64,000 nt of DNA from an uncultured Bacteroidota bacterium (GTDB lineage Bacteria; Bacteroidota; Bacteroidia; Flavobacteriales; Flavobacteriaceae), in contig CABZKA010000005.1 in the NCBI GenBank assembly GCA_902526165.1, positions 1 to 64,000 of the forward strand, given 5' to 3'. How positions within the stretch are numbered: the stretch's first letter is position 1; each line of letters starts with the position of its first letter. Shown one piece after another: positions 45,854 to 54,379 of this stretch. A program made the position numbers and the translations under genes. The notes beneath the pieces were generated by a model, which worked only from the letters and a program-made list of their open reading frames with translations, ran no database searches and was not told the origin of the DNA.

Positions 45854-46856
45854 AATTTAATTTATTTGAGATTAGATTTACTAAATCATTTGATTTTCCA
45901 AAGAAATCTATCTTAATTTCTATATAAAACAAATTTTTAAAATCATGAATCGACATAATTTTAAAGTAGTCCTTCTCGGTTGTTAATATTATTTTATCTC
46001 TGCCATACCTTAAAATTTCTCTAATATCATTTTGATTATAATTGTGATGATCGTTATATGTTAAGTGTTTGAATTTTAATTTTTTCGATTTTAAATGTCT
46101 TGTTAATGGTTTACTATCTGCAATTCCTGTTATTAATAGGAAATCAGAATTTAAGTCTGAAATATGAATATTTTTTTTCCCTTTTAAAATATCTTCATAA
46201 ATAATTTTACTAAACAAAATTCTTTGATTACTCAAGGGTTTAATTTTTTTTACAATATTTTCTTTCAGTAATGATGTTAAATTATTGGGGCATTTAGTAA
46301 TTATAATGAGATTTGCTCTTTTAAAACCATTTCTTGGTTCCCTTAAATTACCGAAAGGGAAAATATAATCATTGTAAAATGGTTCTTCAAACTTTGTTAA
46401 AAGTATATTTAACTTACACTTAATTCTTCTGTGCTGCATCGCATCATCAAGTATCAGAATATCATCAGCACTAAAATTTTTTGAAATTTTATCAATTGCG
46501 AATAACCGATCTTCGCAAGCAAAAACATTTACATTTTTATATGCTTGTTTTATCATAAAATTTTCGTCTCCAACATCATTTACATGAGAGCCTGCCAAAA
46601 CCTCCACTAGACCGTTTGTCTTTCTTTTGTAACCTCTGCTCAATACTGAGATGTTTATTTTTTTGGGAAATCTCTCAATTAAAAATTTTACTAATGGTGT
46701 TTTACCTGTTCCACCCATTGATAAATTTCCAATACAAATTGTATTTATTTTGGTTTCGTGAACCTTTAGGAAATTAGCAGAATATAAAAAACTTCTAGTT
46801 AGTTGAAATAGAAAATTTAATATTGCAACTGGAAAGAGTATTTTTCTAATTAACAT
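45846..46856 (-). CDS. lpxK: Tetraacyldisaccharide 4'-kinase
   Basis: Phosphorylates the 4' position of the lipid A precursor at the inner membrane. 336 residues. An N-terminal membrane-associated helix (RKILFPVAILNFLFQLTRSF) precedes the P loop GNLSMGGTGKTPLVKFLIE; ILDDAMQHRRI is the LpxK signature. It confirms a lipid A-bearing outer membrane. The minus-strand box TATTTTCG lies 7 bases before its ATG. Confidence 0.95.
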   Translation of the reverse strand: MLIRKILFPVAILNFLFQLTRSFLYSANFLKVHETKINTICIGNLSMGGTGKTPLVKFLIERFPKKINISVLSRGYKRKTNGLVEVLAGSHVNDVGDENFMIKQAYKNVNVFACEDRLFAIDKISKNFSADDILILDDAMQHRRIKCKLNILLTKFEEPFYNDYIFPFGNLREPRNGFKRANLIIITKCPNNLTSLLKENIVKKIKPLSNQRILFSKIIYEDILKGKKNIHISDLNSDFLLITGIADSKPLTRHLKSKKLKFKHLTYNDHHNYNQNDIREILRYGRDKIILTTEKDYFKIMSIHDFKNLFYIEIKIDFFGKSNDLVNLISNKLNFN

Positions 46857-46878
46857 CTAATGGCGAAAATATAAATTT

Positions 46879-46886
46879 TATATTTG
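46879..46886 (+). promoter_or_regulatory. -7 box of the Nif3-like gene
   Basis: TATATTTG (TAnnTTTG) covers the TTG used as start by the ORF track, arguing that translation begins downstream at GTG 46899, 12 bases after the box. Confidence 0.4.
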
Positions 46887-46898
46887 ATAAAAAATTTG

Positions 46899-47681
46899 GT
46901 GTTACTTTCAAAAATTATAAAAATATTGGATGATTGGTGCCCACTTTCTGATGCTGAGGAGTTTGATAATGTTGGGCTTTTGGTTGGTGAATTAAAATCT
47001 GAAATTACCAAAGCTGTAATAACACTCGATATAACTGATAACGTCATTGATGAATGTATTTCAAATGGAGCAAACTTAATTATAAGTTTTCATCCTTTAT
47101 TTATAGCAGATCCAAAAACCAACGAAACGGATGAAAGGATAAATAAGTATATAATTAGGTGTTTAAAAAATAACATTAATGTTTATTGCATACATACTAA
47201 CTTGGATAACAATCCATTAGGAACTAGTTATCAACTTGGTAAAATTCTAAGCTTAAAAAATCAAGAAATACTGGTTAATAATGAAAATAATAATTTAAAA
47301 GGAATGGGGAGTATTGGTTCAATGAGTCATTCCATAAATGACTACAATTTTCTGGAATTTTTAAAAGATAAATTAAATTTAAAATATTTGAGACACTCCA
47401 AACTATTAGATAAAAAAATTAAAAAAGTAGCTATACTAGCGGGCTCTGGGAGTTTTGCAATTGACAATGCAATTTTTAAAAAAGCTGATTGTTTTATTTC
47501 CGCAGACTTTAAATACCACGATTTTTTTAAGCCTAATAAAAAAATATTAATAATCGACATTGGACACCATGAAAGTGAAAGACACATAAAAGAGACTATT
47601 TTAAATTATCTTAACAAAAAAATTCCTAAGTTTGCGTGCATTATTGCAAAAAGTAAAACAAATCCTGTAAATTATTTTTAA
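46899..47681 (+). CDS. Nif3-like dinuclear metal centre protein
   Basis: 260-residue member of the Nif3/YbgI family, hexameric toroids with two metals per subunit; the role is uncertain (GTP cyclohydrolase-like hydrolase activity has been suggested for some members). LSDAEEFDNVGLLVGE, LIISFHPLFI (HP metal motif), VYCIHTNLDN and the C-terminal IIDIGHHESER carry the metal ligands. I chose GTG 46899 (MLLSKIIKILDDWCP) over the track's TTG because a promoter box covers the latter. It lacks the PII-like insert of the ~365-residue forms. It is followed 1 base later by the coiled-coil gene. Confidence 0.88.
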   Translation: MLLSKIIKILDDWCPLSDAEEFDNVGLLVGELKSEITKAVITLDITDNVIDECISNGANLIISFHPLFIADPKTNETDERINKYIIRCLKNNINVYCIHTNLDNNPLGTSYQLGKILSLKNQEILVNNENNNLKGMGSIGSMSHSINDYNFLEFLKDKLNLKYLRHSKLLDKKIKKVAILAGSGSFAIDNAIFKKADCFISADFKYHDFFKPNKKILIIDIGHHESERHIKETILNYLNKKIPKFACIIAKSKTNPVNYF

Positions 47682-47682
47682 T

Positions 47683-48462
47683 ATGGCTAAAAAAGTTGAG
47701 TATTCAGTCGAAGAGAAATTAAGAGCAATGTATGATTTGCAATTAATTGATTCACGCATAGATAAAATCAAAAGTGTAAGAGGAGAACTTCCACTCGAAG
47801 TTGAAGATTTAGAAGATGAAGTGGAAGGTTTAGACTTCAGAATGAATAAGATAAATGAAGAATTAACAGAGATTGAAAATGTTATTAAAGAAAAATTAAA
47901 TAAAATTGAAGAAGCTAGAGGAATGATAAGTAAATACAATGATCAACAAAAAAATGTTAGAAATAATAGGGCTTTTGAGTCTCTTAGTAAAGAAATAGAA
48001 TATCAAGAATTAGAAATTCAATACTCCGAAAAGCAGATCAATGCGTCAAAGTCTGAAATTGAAGAGAAAAAAGAAAAATTGAATGAAACATCAAACCTCA
48101 GAGATGAGAGAAAAACTCATTTAGATCACAAAAAAGAGGAATTAAATAGCATTATGAAAGAAACTGAAAAAGAAGAAAGTGCATTAATTAAAAAATCTGA
48201 AGAATTTGAGAAAAAAATTGATGATGCCCTACTTGTCTCATATAAAAAAATTCGCTCAAGTGTGAAAAATGGTCTTGCAATTGTCCCTGTCGAAAGAGGG
48301 GCGTCTGCTGGTTCATTCTTTGTGATTCCTCCTCAAGTTCAGTTAGATATAGCATCAAGGAAAAAATTCATAACTGATGAGTATAGCGGAAGAATACTAG
48401 TCGATAAAGATTTGGCTAATGATGAAGAGAAAAAAATGGAGAAGATTTTTAGTTCTATCTAA
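47683..48462 (+). CDS. Coiled-coil protein of the zinc-ribbon (CT398/C4-type) family, all zinc cysteines lost
   Basis: 259 residues. Residues ~10-195 form a long antiparallel coiled coil (YDLQLIDSRIDKIKSVRGEL; KEIEYQELEIQYSEKQINAS). The C-terminus is the usual zinc-ribbon region, recognisable by IPPQVQLDI and YSGRILVD, but the expected CGGC reads SAGS (208-211) and CEYC reads DEYS (232-235), so all four ligands are gone. The rest of the ribbon is well conserved, so the fold may persist without zinc. Nif3 followed by this gene is a conserved Bacteroidota pair. Its role is unknown. It overlaps the converging DUF1501 gene by 8 bases. Confidence 0.88.
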   Translation: MAKKVEYSVEEKLRAMYDLQLIDSRIDKIKSVRGELPLEVEDLEDEVEGLDFRMNKINEELTEIENVIKEKLNKIEEARGMISKYNDQQKNVRNNRAFESLSKEIEYQELEIQYSEKQINASKSEIEEKKEKLNETSNLRDERKTHLDHKKEELNSIMKETEKEESALIKKSEEFEKKIDDALLVSYKKIRSSVKNGLAIVPVERGASAGSFFVIPPQVQLDIASRKKFITDEYSGRILVDKDLANDEEKKMEKIFSSI

Positions 48463-50065
48463 CAACAAACGCTTTGCTTAGCGTAGGTCCACCTACCAAA
48501 TTTATTCTATAAAAATATTGTCCTGCTGATAGTTTACCATTTTTATCATGACTTAAAGAAAACTGATGTTCACCCCTAATTAAGTCTCCACTAAAAATGG
48601 TATTTACATGCCTACCTAAAATATCAAAGGTTTTAATATTTACTTTATGAGTTTGTTGAATTCTTAAGTTTAGGCTAACTCTTTGATCATAGTTTGCATA
48701 TATTGGAGCATGATAATTCAATAAATTATCATAATCAACAACATCTTTATCCTGACATCCAAATCCTAGGCCTAATAAATCATACTCATTTCCAAGCATA
48801 GCTGCATTGATGAAATTTGAATCACCACACAACCAATCAGTTAATACAGTTTGGTAAATTGATCTAAAATCAACAGTATTATACATATTTCCTCTTCTGT
48901 TCAGATTTGATAAGCTTGGGTGGCTACCAATAAAACCACTTCCTTTTAATGGAGAGCCAAAAAGCATTACTGGAGCAGCAGATCCGTGATCTGTTCCTTC
49001 AGAACCATTTTCACCAACTCTTCTTCCAAATTCTGAGAAGGTCATTGATAATACTTTTGAGTCAAAACCATCTTCTGCCAAATCATCATAAAATGATTTC
49101 ACAGCAGATGATAAACTAGATAATAGGTATTGATGAGTTAAAGCTTGATTTCCATGAGTGTCAAAACCACCAATTGAAACCATATAAATTTTTGAACCTA
49201 AACCACCTTTAATCAGTTTAGCAACAAGCCTAAGTTGTTTATCTAAGCCTTCTTGAGTCTCATACCCATTAAAATCAGTTGAAGATTTGAATGCATCATT
49301 GATAACCTTTGCATAATCGTAAGTTGTATTACTAACTCTTCTTAAAAATTCCAATTGGTCACCATGTGTACAATCAGGAAGATTTTGAGTTGAATAAAAT
49401 TCACCTCTCTCAGCGACTCTTTCCAGCCTAGACTCATTAGCAACAGCAAAAGCATAATTTCTAGAAGCTCCATTAAAAATCAGGTTTGCATTACTTCCAA
49501 TTTGAACAGCAACTGGTTTTTCAGGTGGATTTGTTGTATAATCGAAGTATTTTTCATCATAATATCTACCGAGCCAGCCGGAGGATACCATGTCGCTTTT
49601 GTTAGTTGATCCAGTTGCCCAATAATCAGACGAAGTAAAATGCGATAAATTTTGCCCATCGTAACCTACACCATTAACCACTCTCATTTTGCCATTTTCC
49701 CAAAAACTAGATAAATTACGCATATGATCAGGCATTGAAAAATCATCACTTAATCTAATTAAATTATTTTTAGGAATATGAATTGATGGTCTTTTGGAAA
49801 CATACGTGTCATAATCATAAAGTGGGATAATCGTGTTTAACCCGTCATTACCTCCTTTAAGTCTAATTAAAACCAAAACTCTGTCCGATAAAGAGTCAGA
49901 CAAAGCATTAGTTAAAAAATTGGAGTTAAGAACAGAAATATTAGTATTTCCTAGTGAAATAGAACCTGCACCGGCAATCCCTAAGACTTTGAGAAACCCT
50001 CTTCTGTCCCATCTTGAATGCTCTTCCCTATGCTTTTTTGAATCTAAATAGTTCTTTTTACTCAT
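48455..50065 (-). CDS. DUF1501 secreted protein with Tat signal and T9SS sorting domain
   Basis: 536-residue exported protein related to alkaline-phosphatase-fold sulfatase-like proteins; activity unproven. The N-terminus has a twin-arginine signal (RRGFLKVLGIAGAGSISL). The DUF1501 core has RLKGGNDGLNTIIPLYDYD, GGFDTHGNQ and SEFGRRVGENGSEGTDHG. The last ~70 residues (VNIKTFDILGRHVNTIFSGD, LSAGQYFYRINLVGG, KAFVVR) are a type A T9SS sorting domain. It is translated right after DUF1800 (4-base overlap), its usual partner. Confidence 0.92.
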   Translation of the reverse strand: MSKKNYLDSKKHREEHSRWDRRGFLKVLGIAGAGSISLGNTNISVLNSNFLTNALSDSLSDRVLVLIRLKGGNDGLNTIIPLYDYDTYVSKRPSIHIPKNNLIRLSDDFSMPDHMRNLSSFWENGKMRVVNGVGYDGQNLSHFTSSDYWATGSTNKSDMVSSGWLGRYYDEKYFDYTTNPPEKPVAVQIGSNANLIFNGASRNYAFAVANESRLERVAERGEFYSTQNLPDCTHGDQLEFLRRVSNTTYDYAKVINDAFKSSTDFNGYETQEGLDKQLRLVAKLIKGGLGSKIYMVSIGGFDTHGNQALTHQYLLSSLSSAVKSFYDDLAEDGFDSKVLSMTFSEFGRRVGENGSEGTDHGSAAPVMLFGSPLKGSGFIGSHPSLSNLNRRGNMYNTVDFRSIYQTVLTDWLCGDSNFINAAMLGNEYDLLGLGFGCQDKDVVDYDNLLNYHAPIYANYDQRVSLNLRIQQTHKVNIKTFDILGRHVNTIFSGDLIRGEHQFSLSHDKNGKLSAGQYFYRINLVGGPTLSKAFVVR

Positions 50066-51516
50066 TTTAGTTGATATTCGGGAAGTTTGACAAAAAATAA
50101 TATCAATGCATAAACTTGATTGGGTGCATAAGTTTCATTTAACGTCCATCCTCCACCATTGAAATAATCATCGGGGACATCACCTTTAAAAGCAGCTAAA
50201 GCATCATTCAACTCGTCATCCATCATTTCATAGTTGCAAAACATATATTTATTGATTTTTTTAACTATTTCAATCGGATTAGTTTCATCAATTCCAACTA
50301 TACTTAATGCATAATCTCTGAACTGTTCTTTATTTTTAATCCAGTATCTAGATAACAAATAATCCGAAAATTCCCATCTCATAGGAAGTGTCCCTGTGGA
50401 GATCCAATCATGGTTTTCTTGCCATCCTGCAACATCAATTGGGTTAAGAATTTCTTGACCCATATCACTACATCTAGCTCTTAAATAATTAAATAAATTA
50501 TCATTGAAGTTATCAGGCTTTTCAAAATTAAACTCCTTTTCAATTTGGACCATTAGATCAACAGGGCTTTTAATTAGTACATTACTTGCAAAAGAATTAA
50601 AAAAGTGCTCACTTTTAAATAGTTTTCTGTAAAGTGGTTCTAATTCAAAATTATTGTCTTTGAAATAATTTGAAAGCTCATTGATGATATCATTATTAAC
50701 ATCAGGACTAACAAAATGTTTGTATATTTTTCTAACAATAAATTCTGAAATTAAATCACTTTTTTCTTCAAACAAAATATTAATTACGTCGTCATAATTC
50801 CAATTACCAGTTCTTCCAAAAATGGTTTTTTCTCCACCATCAAACCTATTCGGATTAAAGTATATTGGCCCACCGTCCTGTCTGTTATTGTAGCCAGTTA
50901 AAGCTCTAGCAGTCTCAGTGATATCATCTTGGGTATAACCATTGCCTTCTCCTAATGTAAACAATTCATAAAGCTCCCTTGCATAATTTTCATTGGGAGC
51001 ATTATTTCTATTTTCATAGCCATTCAAATACATAAGCATCGCATCATCAAGGCCAATTATCGAAACAAAATTTTTAAAATTACCAAAAACATTAGCTTGT
51101 AAATTGTTATAATATCTGAAAGTATATGCAGGATTGTTATACATATAGTACTCAGTCACAAAATGATTACTCCAAAATAATGTAAGTCGATCACGCATAC
51201 CATTTTTTAAAAAATCATCAAACATAATTCTTTGGTGATTTCTAAAAAAAGGGCCTCTGTTTCCACCTGCATTTCTGAAATCCGTATTGGTCCAGTTTGC
51301 CCAACCGGGATCAGGTGTTAAAGGTAAATTTTTAGCATTATCAATTAACTGATCTATTAGTTCTTCAGGACTCAGAGATAATTTAGATTGTATATCAGAG
51401 TGTTTTATTCCAAATCCTAGTCGTCTATTGACAAGCAAAATTTTTGAAATATCCCAAGGATTTTCATCACTAGGAACAAAGGTAGATAAGGTCCCATTAT
51501 TACAGCTCACAACCAT
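50062..51516 (-). CDS. DUF1800 domain protein
   Basis: 484 residues, partner of the DUF1501 protein in many Bacteroidota and Planctomycetes; function unknown. Family signatures: ILLVNRRLGFG, FWSNHFVTEY, NENYARELYELFTLGEGNGY, TQDDITETARALTGY, FDGGEKTIFGRTGNW, GWQENHDWI. The usual N-terminal signal peptide is missing: the ORF begins MVVSCNNG and an in-frame TGA lies 6 bases upstream, so either it is not exported or the start region has changed. A GATATTTG box ends 4 bases before the ATG. Confidence 0.9.
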   Translation of the reverse strand: MVVSCNNGTLSTFVPSDENPWDISKILLVNRRLGFGIKHSDIQSKLSLSPEELIDQLIDNAKNLPLTPDPGWANWTNTDFRNAGGNRGPFFRNHQRIMFDDFLKNGMRDRLTLFWSNHFVTEYYMYNNPAYTFRYYNNLQANVFGNFKNFVSIIGLDDAMLMYLNGYENRNNAPNENYARELYELFTLGEGNGYTQDDITETARALTGYNNRQDGGPIYFNPNRFDGGEKTIFGRTGNWNYDDVINILFEEKSDLISEFIVRKIYKHFVSPDVNNDIINELSNYFKDNNFELEPLYRKLFKSEHFFNSFASNVLIKSPVDLMVQIEKEFNFEKPDNFNDNLFNYLRARCSDMGQEILNPIDVAGWQENHDWISTGTLPMRWEFSDYLLSRYWIKNKEQFRDYALSIVGIDETNPIEIVKKINKYMFCNYEMMDDELNDALAAFKGDVPDDYFNGGGWTLNETYAPNQVYALILFFVKLPEYQLK

Positions 51517-51550
51517 AATTCAAATATCCGAATTTTTTTTTAATTACTTA

Positions 51551-52501
51551 TTAATCAGAAACTTGTTTAAGTATAAAATTTACAATATCGTTAACCTCTT
51601 CACTTTTAATTCCTAACTGCGGAGCGAAAACATAGTTTGTTAGAGATAGGGAGTCAGCCCTTTGCTTCAAATACTTTGCATGCATTGGATGATGATTAAA
51701 ACTGGAAATTGTTTTGGGTGTTATGTCGCCATAATTACCAATAAATAATGCAGGGTCAGATGAATCCATAAAATTAAAATAATCAATCGACTGTTGATAT
51801 TTTTCTAGTTTATAGTTAACTAACCACTTTTCTACATCGATTCCAGGGTATTTTAAAAATCTTTTGATCATAATATCAAATATTTTATCTGGCATATTTA
51901 TCATTTTTTTCCAGTTTTCACTGTTAAATGAATGGGCACCATTTATAGCAATTATTCCTTTAACACTGGTTGATTCTCTTAAAACTCTATTTTCATTTTC
52001 ATCTTCAGCCATATCATCGGACAAACCCAACCAGAGAACAGAATTTGCGCCTGATGAAACTCCCCAGATAATGACCTTATCTCTGTTTATATTAAAATTT
52101 AAGTGATTGTACTTTAAAAACTGCAAAGCCAACTTTGCATCATTTAGGGAAGATAATAAGCCATCATTATTATTTAAAAAGCTATAATTAATTGTAGCAA
52201 ATGCAATTTTATTTCTCAAAATACGTCTAACTCTAACTATATTATTTTTTTTATACGAACTTTCTTTATTTCCACCTTTATAACCCCCAGCATGCAAAAA
52301 AATAACAAGTGGTGTTTTTATTTTTGATTTTGGTATTAGAAGATCCAGTTTATTTCTTTTTTTATCTCCATATTCTAAATTCTGAAAAAATCTAACATCC
52401 TCATTTTTAATTAATGAATCAATGAAAATATCATCAACTTGAGCTGATGCAAAACAGAATGATATTGCAAAAAGAAAATACTTACAATTGTTTAAAATCA
52501 T
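51551..52501 (-). CDS. Secreted alpha/beta hydrolase (BD-FAE/carboxylesterase-like)
   Basis: 316 residues with a signal peptide (KYFLFAISFCFASAQ). The hydrolase fold is shown by VIFLHAGGYKGGNKESS (oxyanion HGGxxxG region as HAGGYKGG) and the nucleophile elbow WGVSSGANSV (G-x-S-x-G). A His late in the chain (FNHHPMHAKYL) could complete the triad. It probably cleaves an ester of a polysaccharide or lipid outside the cell; the substrate is unknown. It lies 34 bases from DUF1800 on the same strand. Confidence 0.85.
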   Translation of the reverse strand: MILNNCKYFLFAISFCFASAQVDDIFIDSLIKNEDVRFFQNLEYGDKKRNKLDLLIPKSKIKTPLVIFLHAGGYKGGNKESSYKKNNIVRVRRILRNKIAFATINYSFLNNNDGLLSSLNDAKLALQFLKYNHLNFNINRDKVIIWGVSSGANSVLWLGLSDDMAEDENENRVLRESTSVKGIIAINGAHSFNSENWKKMINMPDKIFDIMIKRFLKYPGIDVEKWLVNYKLEKYQQSIDYFNFMDSSDPALFIGNYGDITPKTISSFNHHPMHAKYLKQRADSLSLTNYVFAPQLGIKSEEVNDIVNFILKQVSD

Positions 52502-52519
52502 AATTTTAATATAAGGATT

Positions 52520-52996
52520 TTATATTGAAAGACTCATAAAATATAAAATTGTAGGAATAAAAAAAATTCCACAAAAAATATCAAAATATTTATGTTCTTT
52601 TGATATTGAGTGCCAAAATGCAATCAATATAAGAGGGGTTTGAAAAAACATCCTAACAAGTGCTTTATTTTGAGATATTTCGTAAACAGATTGAGCTTCT
52701 GTTGATTGAAAAAGAAATATATTAGCCGGGAAAACTAAAATCAAAAGAAAAATCAATCCAATTCCTGCAATTTTTCTTGTCTTTTTGAAGATTAGTAATA
52801 GACCAAAAATGATTTCAAACAATCCAGAAATATATACTAATACTAAATGATACGGCAAATAGTCTGGAACAATTACCAAAAAAAAATCTGGATTTACAAA
52901 ATGGTTAATACCAATATTAATATAAAGGACAGACATTATGTAAATAGTAATAAATTTAAATTTCTGAGGAAAATTAATTTTATTTTCGAAAAACAT
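52520..52996 (-). CDS. DoxX-like membrane protein
   Basis: About 158 residues, four transmembrane helices. IYIMSVLYINIGINHFVNPD, FFLVIVPDYLPYHLVLVYIS and GLFEIIFGLLLIFKKTRKIA are the DoxX/MauE-like pattern. The ORF track starts 75 bases earlier, overlapping the divergent gene; the ATG at 52996 (MFFENKINFPQ) gives the normal length. Function unknown; some relatives take part in thiol or quinone metabolism. It is on the same strand as the esterase, 18 bases upstream of it. Confidence 0.82.
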   Translation of the reverse strand: MFFENKINFPQKFKFITIYIMSVLYINIGINHFVNPDFFLVIVPDYLPYHLVLVYISGLFEIIFGLLLIFKKTRKIAGIGLIFLLILVFPANIFLFQSTEAQSVYEISQNKALVRMFFQTPLILIAFWHSISKEHKYFDIFCGIFFIPTILYFMSLSI

Positions 52997-53002
52997 TATT
53001 CT

Positions 53003-53010
53003 TATATTTA
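53003..53010 (+). promoter_or_regulatory. Possible -7 box 5 bases before the 53016 gene
   Basis: TATATTTA is one base from TAnnTTTG and ends 5 bases before the ATG, in the 19-base gap between divergent start codons. Confidence 0.3.
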
Positions 53011-53015
53011 AGTGA

Positions 53016-54203
53016 ATGATTTTTAAAATTAACTCATATATTTTAATTACATTACTTTTTTTAAGTAACATCCTGTATACTCAAAATATTATTGTTGAGG
53101 GATCGGTTGTTGATGAGTTTGATTATGAAGTTCCTTTTGCTGCAGTTGGTATTCTAAAAAAAAATATTGGGACCACCTCCACTATGGAAGGTACATTTTC
53201 ATTTTTAGTAACTGTAAACGAACTAGATAATGAACTTGAGATTTCATCTATAGGATTCGAAACACTAAAAATTAATGTAAGGGAATTTATTAATCGAAAA
53301 AACAAAAAAATAATTTTAAAAGAAAAACTAACTGCTCTTGACGAAGTGGTTGTTAAAGCCCCAATCAATTATGTGAATCAAGCTATTAAACTTTTGAAAG
53401 TAAATACAATCAGTAAATCTCATCAATTGAATATTTTATATCGAAGATGGGATGTGGAAGAAAATAAATGTCGTTTTTTTTTAGAGCATTTTATTAAAGC
53501 AATTGATCAAGGACCTAATTCAAATATAGTAAGAGCAAGTGTCGAAAATATTAGGAAATCATCAGATTATAGATTTGTAAAAAATCAATCTCAGTTTCAT
53601 CCACTTAGGTATACGGAGTGGAGTAATCCGTTAAGAAAAGGAATAAGAACTAAAAGTTATAATTGGAAAAAAATTGGTAATTCATCATATGATGGAGAGG
53701 ATGTTCTAATCTTTGAAGGTATTGACAAGGAAGAGGCTAAAATAACTTTGTACATTGGATATGAATCATATAAAATTTATAGACTTGAATATGAAAGAGA
53801 TCCTAATGTAGGCAGGTATGCTAATAGTATTTGGATTTATAAAAAAAATATTTCTGGTAAATTATATTTAAGCTATATGACAAGAGAATGGGTCGGGGCG
53901 CGGAGGCTTCCAGAAAATGTAAAGAGGACAATGATTAGTTCAGGTCAAAAAGTAAAAGAGTTTTACCCGGTATCTTTTAGACATGAGCTGTTTGTAACTA
54001 AACTTATAGAAGAAAAATCAAAATTTGACAATTTCCTAGATATGGAACAAAAAGATATGTCGTTATACAGAGTGCCATATAACAAATTTTTCTGGCAAAA
54101 TTTCAGTGTTCCTCCAAAAACGAAAGTTTACAAGGATAACATAAAGGAACTGGAATCACTATACGGCGTTCCTATTGAAAAACAATTTCTTTACTCTAAT
54201 TAG
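53016..54203 (+). CDS. Secreted CarboxypepD_reg-like domain protein
   Basis: 395 residues with a signal peptide (LITLLFLSNILYTQNI). The first ~90 mature residues are a carboxypeptidase-regulatory-like beta domain (VEGSVVDEFDYEVPFAAVGI, GTTSTMEGTFSF, LEISSIGFETLKINV, LDEVVVKAP), the fold that precedes TonB-dependent receptors. No plug or barrel follows; the remaining ~290 residues match a family often found as an envelope protein of unknown function in Bacteroidota. It is divergent from the DoxX-like gene by 19 bases. Confidence 0.82.
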   Translation: MIFKINSYILITLLFLSNILYTQNIIVEGSVVDEFDYEVPFAAVGILKKNIGTTSTMEGTFSFLVTVNELDNELEISSIGFETLKINVREFINRKNKKIILKEKLTALDEVVVKAPINYVNQAIKLLKVNTISKSHQLNILYRRWDVEENKCRFFLEHFIKAIDQGPNSNIVRASVENIRKSSDYRFVKNQSQFHPLRYTEWSNPLRKGIRTKSYNWKKIGNSSYDGEDVLIFEGIDKEEAKITLYIGYESYKIYRLEYERDPNVGRYANSIWIYKKNISGKLYLSYMTREWVGARRLPENVKRTMISSGQKVKEFYPVSFRHELFVTKLIEEKSKFDNFLDMEQKDMSLYRVPYNKFFWQNFSVPPKTKVYKDNIKELESLYGVPIEKQFLYSN

Positions 54204-54213
54204 AATTTTCGAA

Positions 54214-54272
54214 TAAAAAAATCCTTTGATTACTATTTACTTATAACAAGCTTTTTGCTTCACCAAAGGATT
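54214..54272 (-). terminator. Terminator downstream of tRNA-Val
   Basis: On the minus strand AATCCTTTG and CAAAGGATT form a 9-bp stem, with an inner AAGC/GCTT hairpin in its long loop, followed by TTTTTTT. It lies just after the tRNA-Val 3' end. Read on the plus strand it could also slow transcripts from the 53016 gene. Confidence 0.75.
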
Positions 54273-54280
54273 ATTCACTG

Positions 54281-54355
54281 TGGGCGCTGAGGGATTCGAA
54301 CCCCCGACCCCTTGGGTGTAAACCAAGTGCTCTGAACCAACTGAGCTAAGCGCCC
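54281..54355 (-). tRNA. tRNA-Val (anticodon TAC)
   Basis: 75-base cloverleaf on the minus strand. The acceptor GGGCGCT pairs with AGCGCCC, discriminator A. The anticodon stem CTTGG/CCAAG encloses TTTACAC, anticodon TAC. The T arm is GGGGG-TTCGAAT-CCCTC, closed by G-T and G-C pairs. It lies between the folC stop and a terminator. Confidence 0.97.
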
Positions 54356-54379
54356 TTAGGATGGCCAAATATAGTATAA

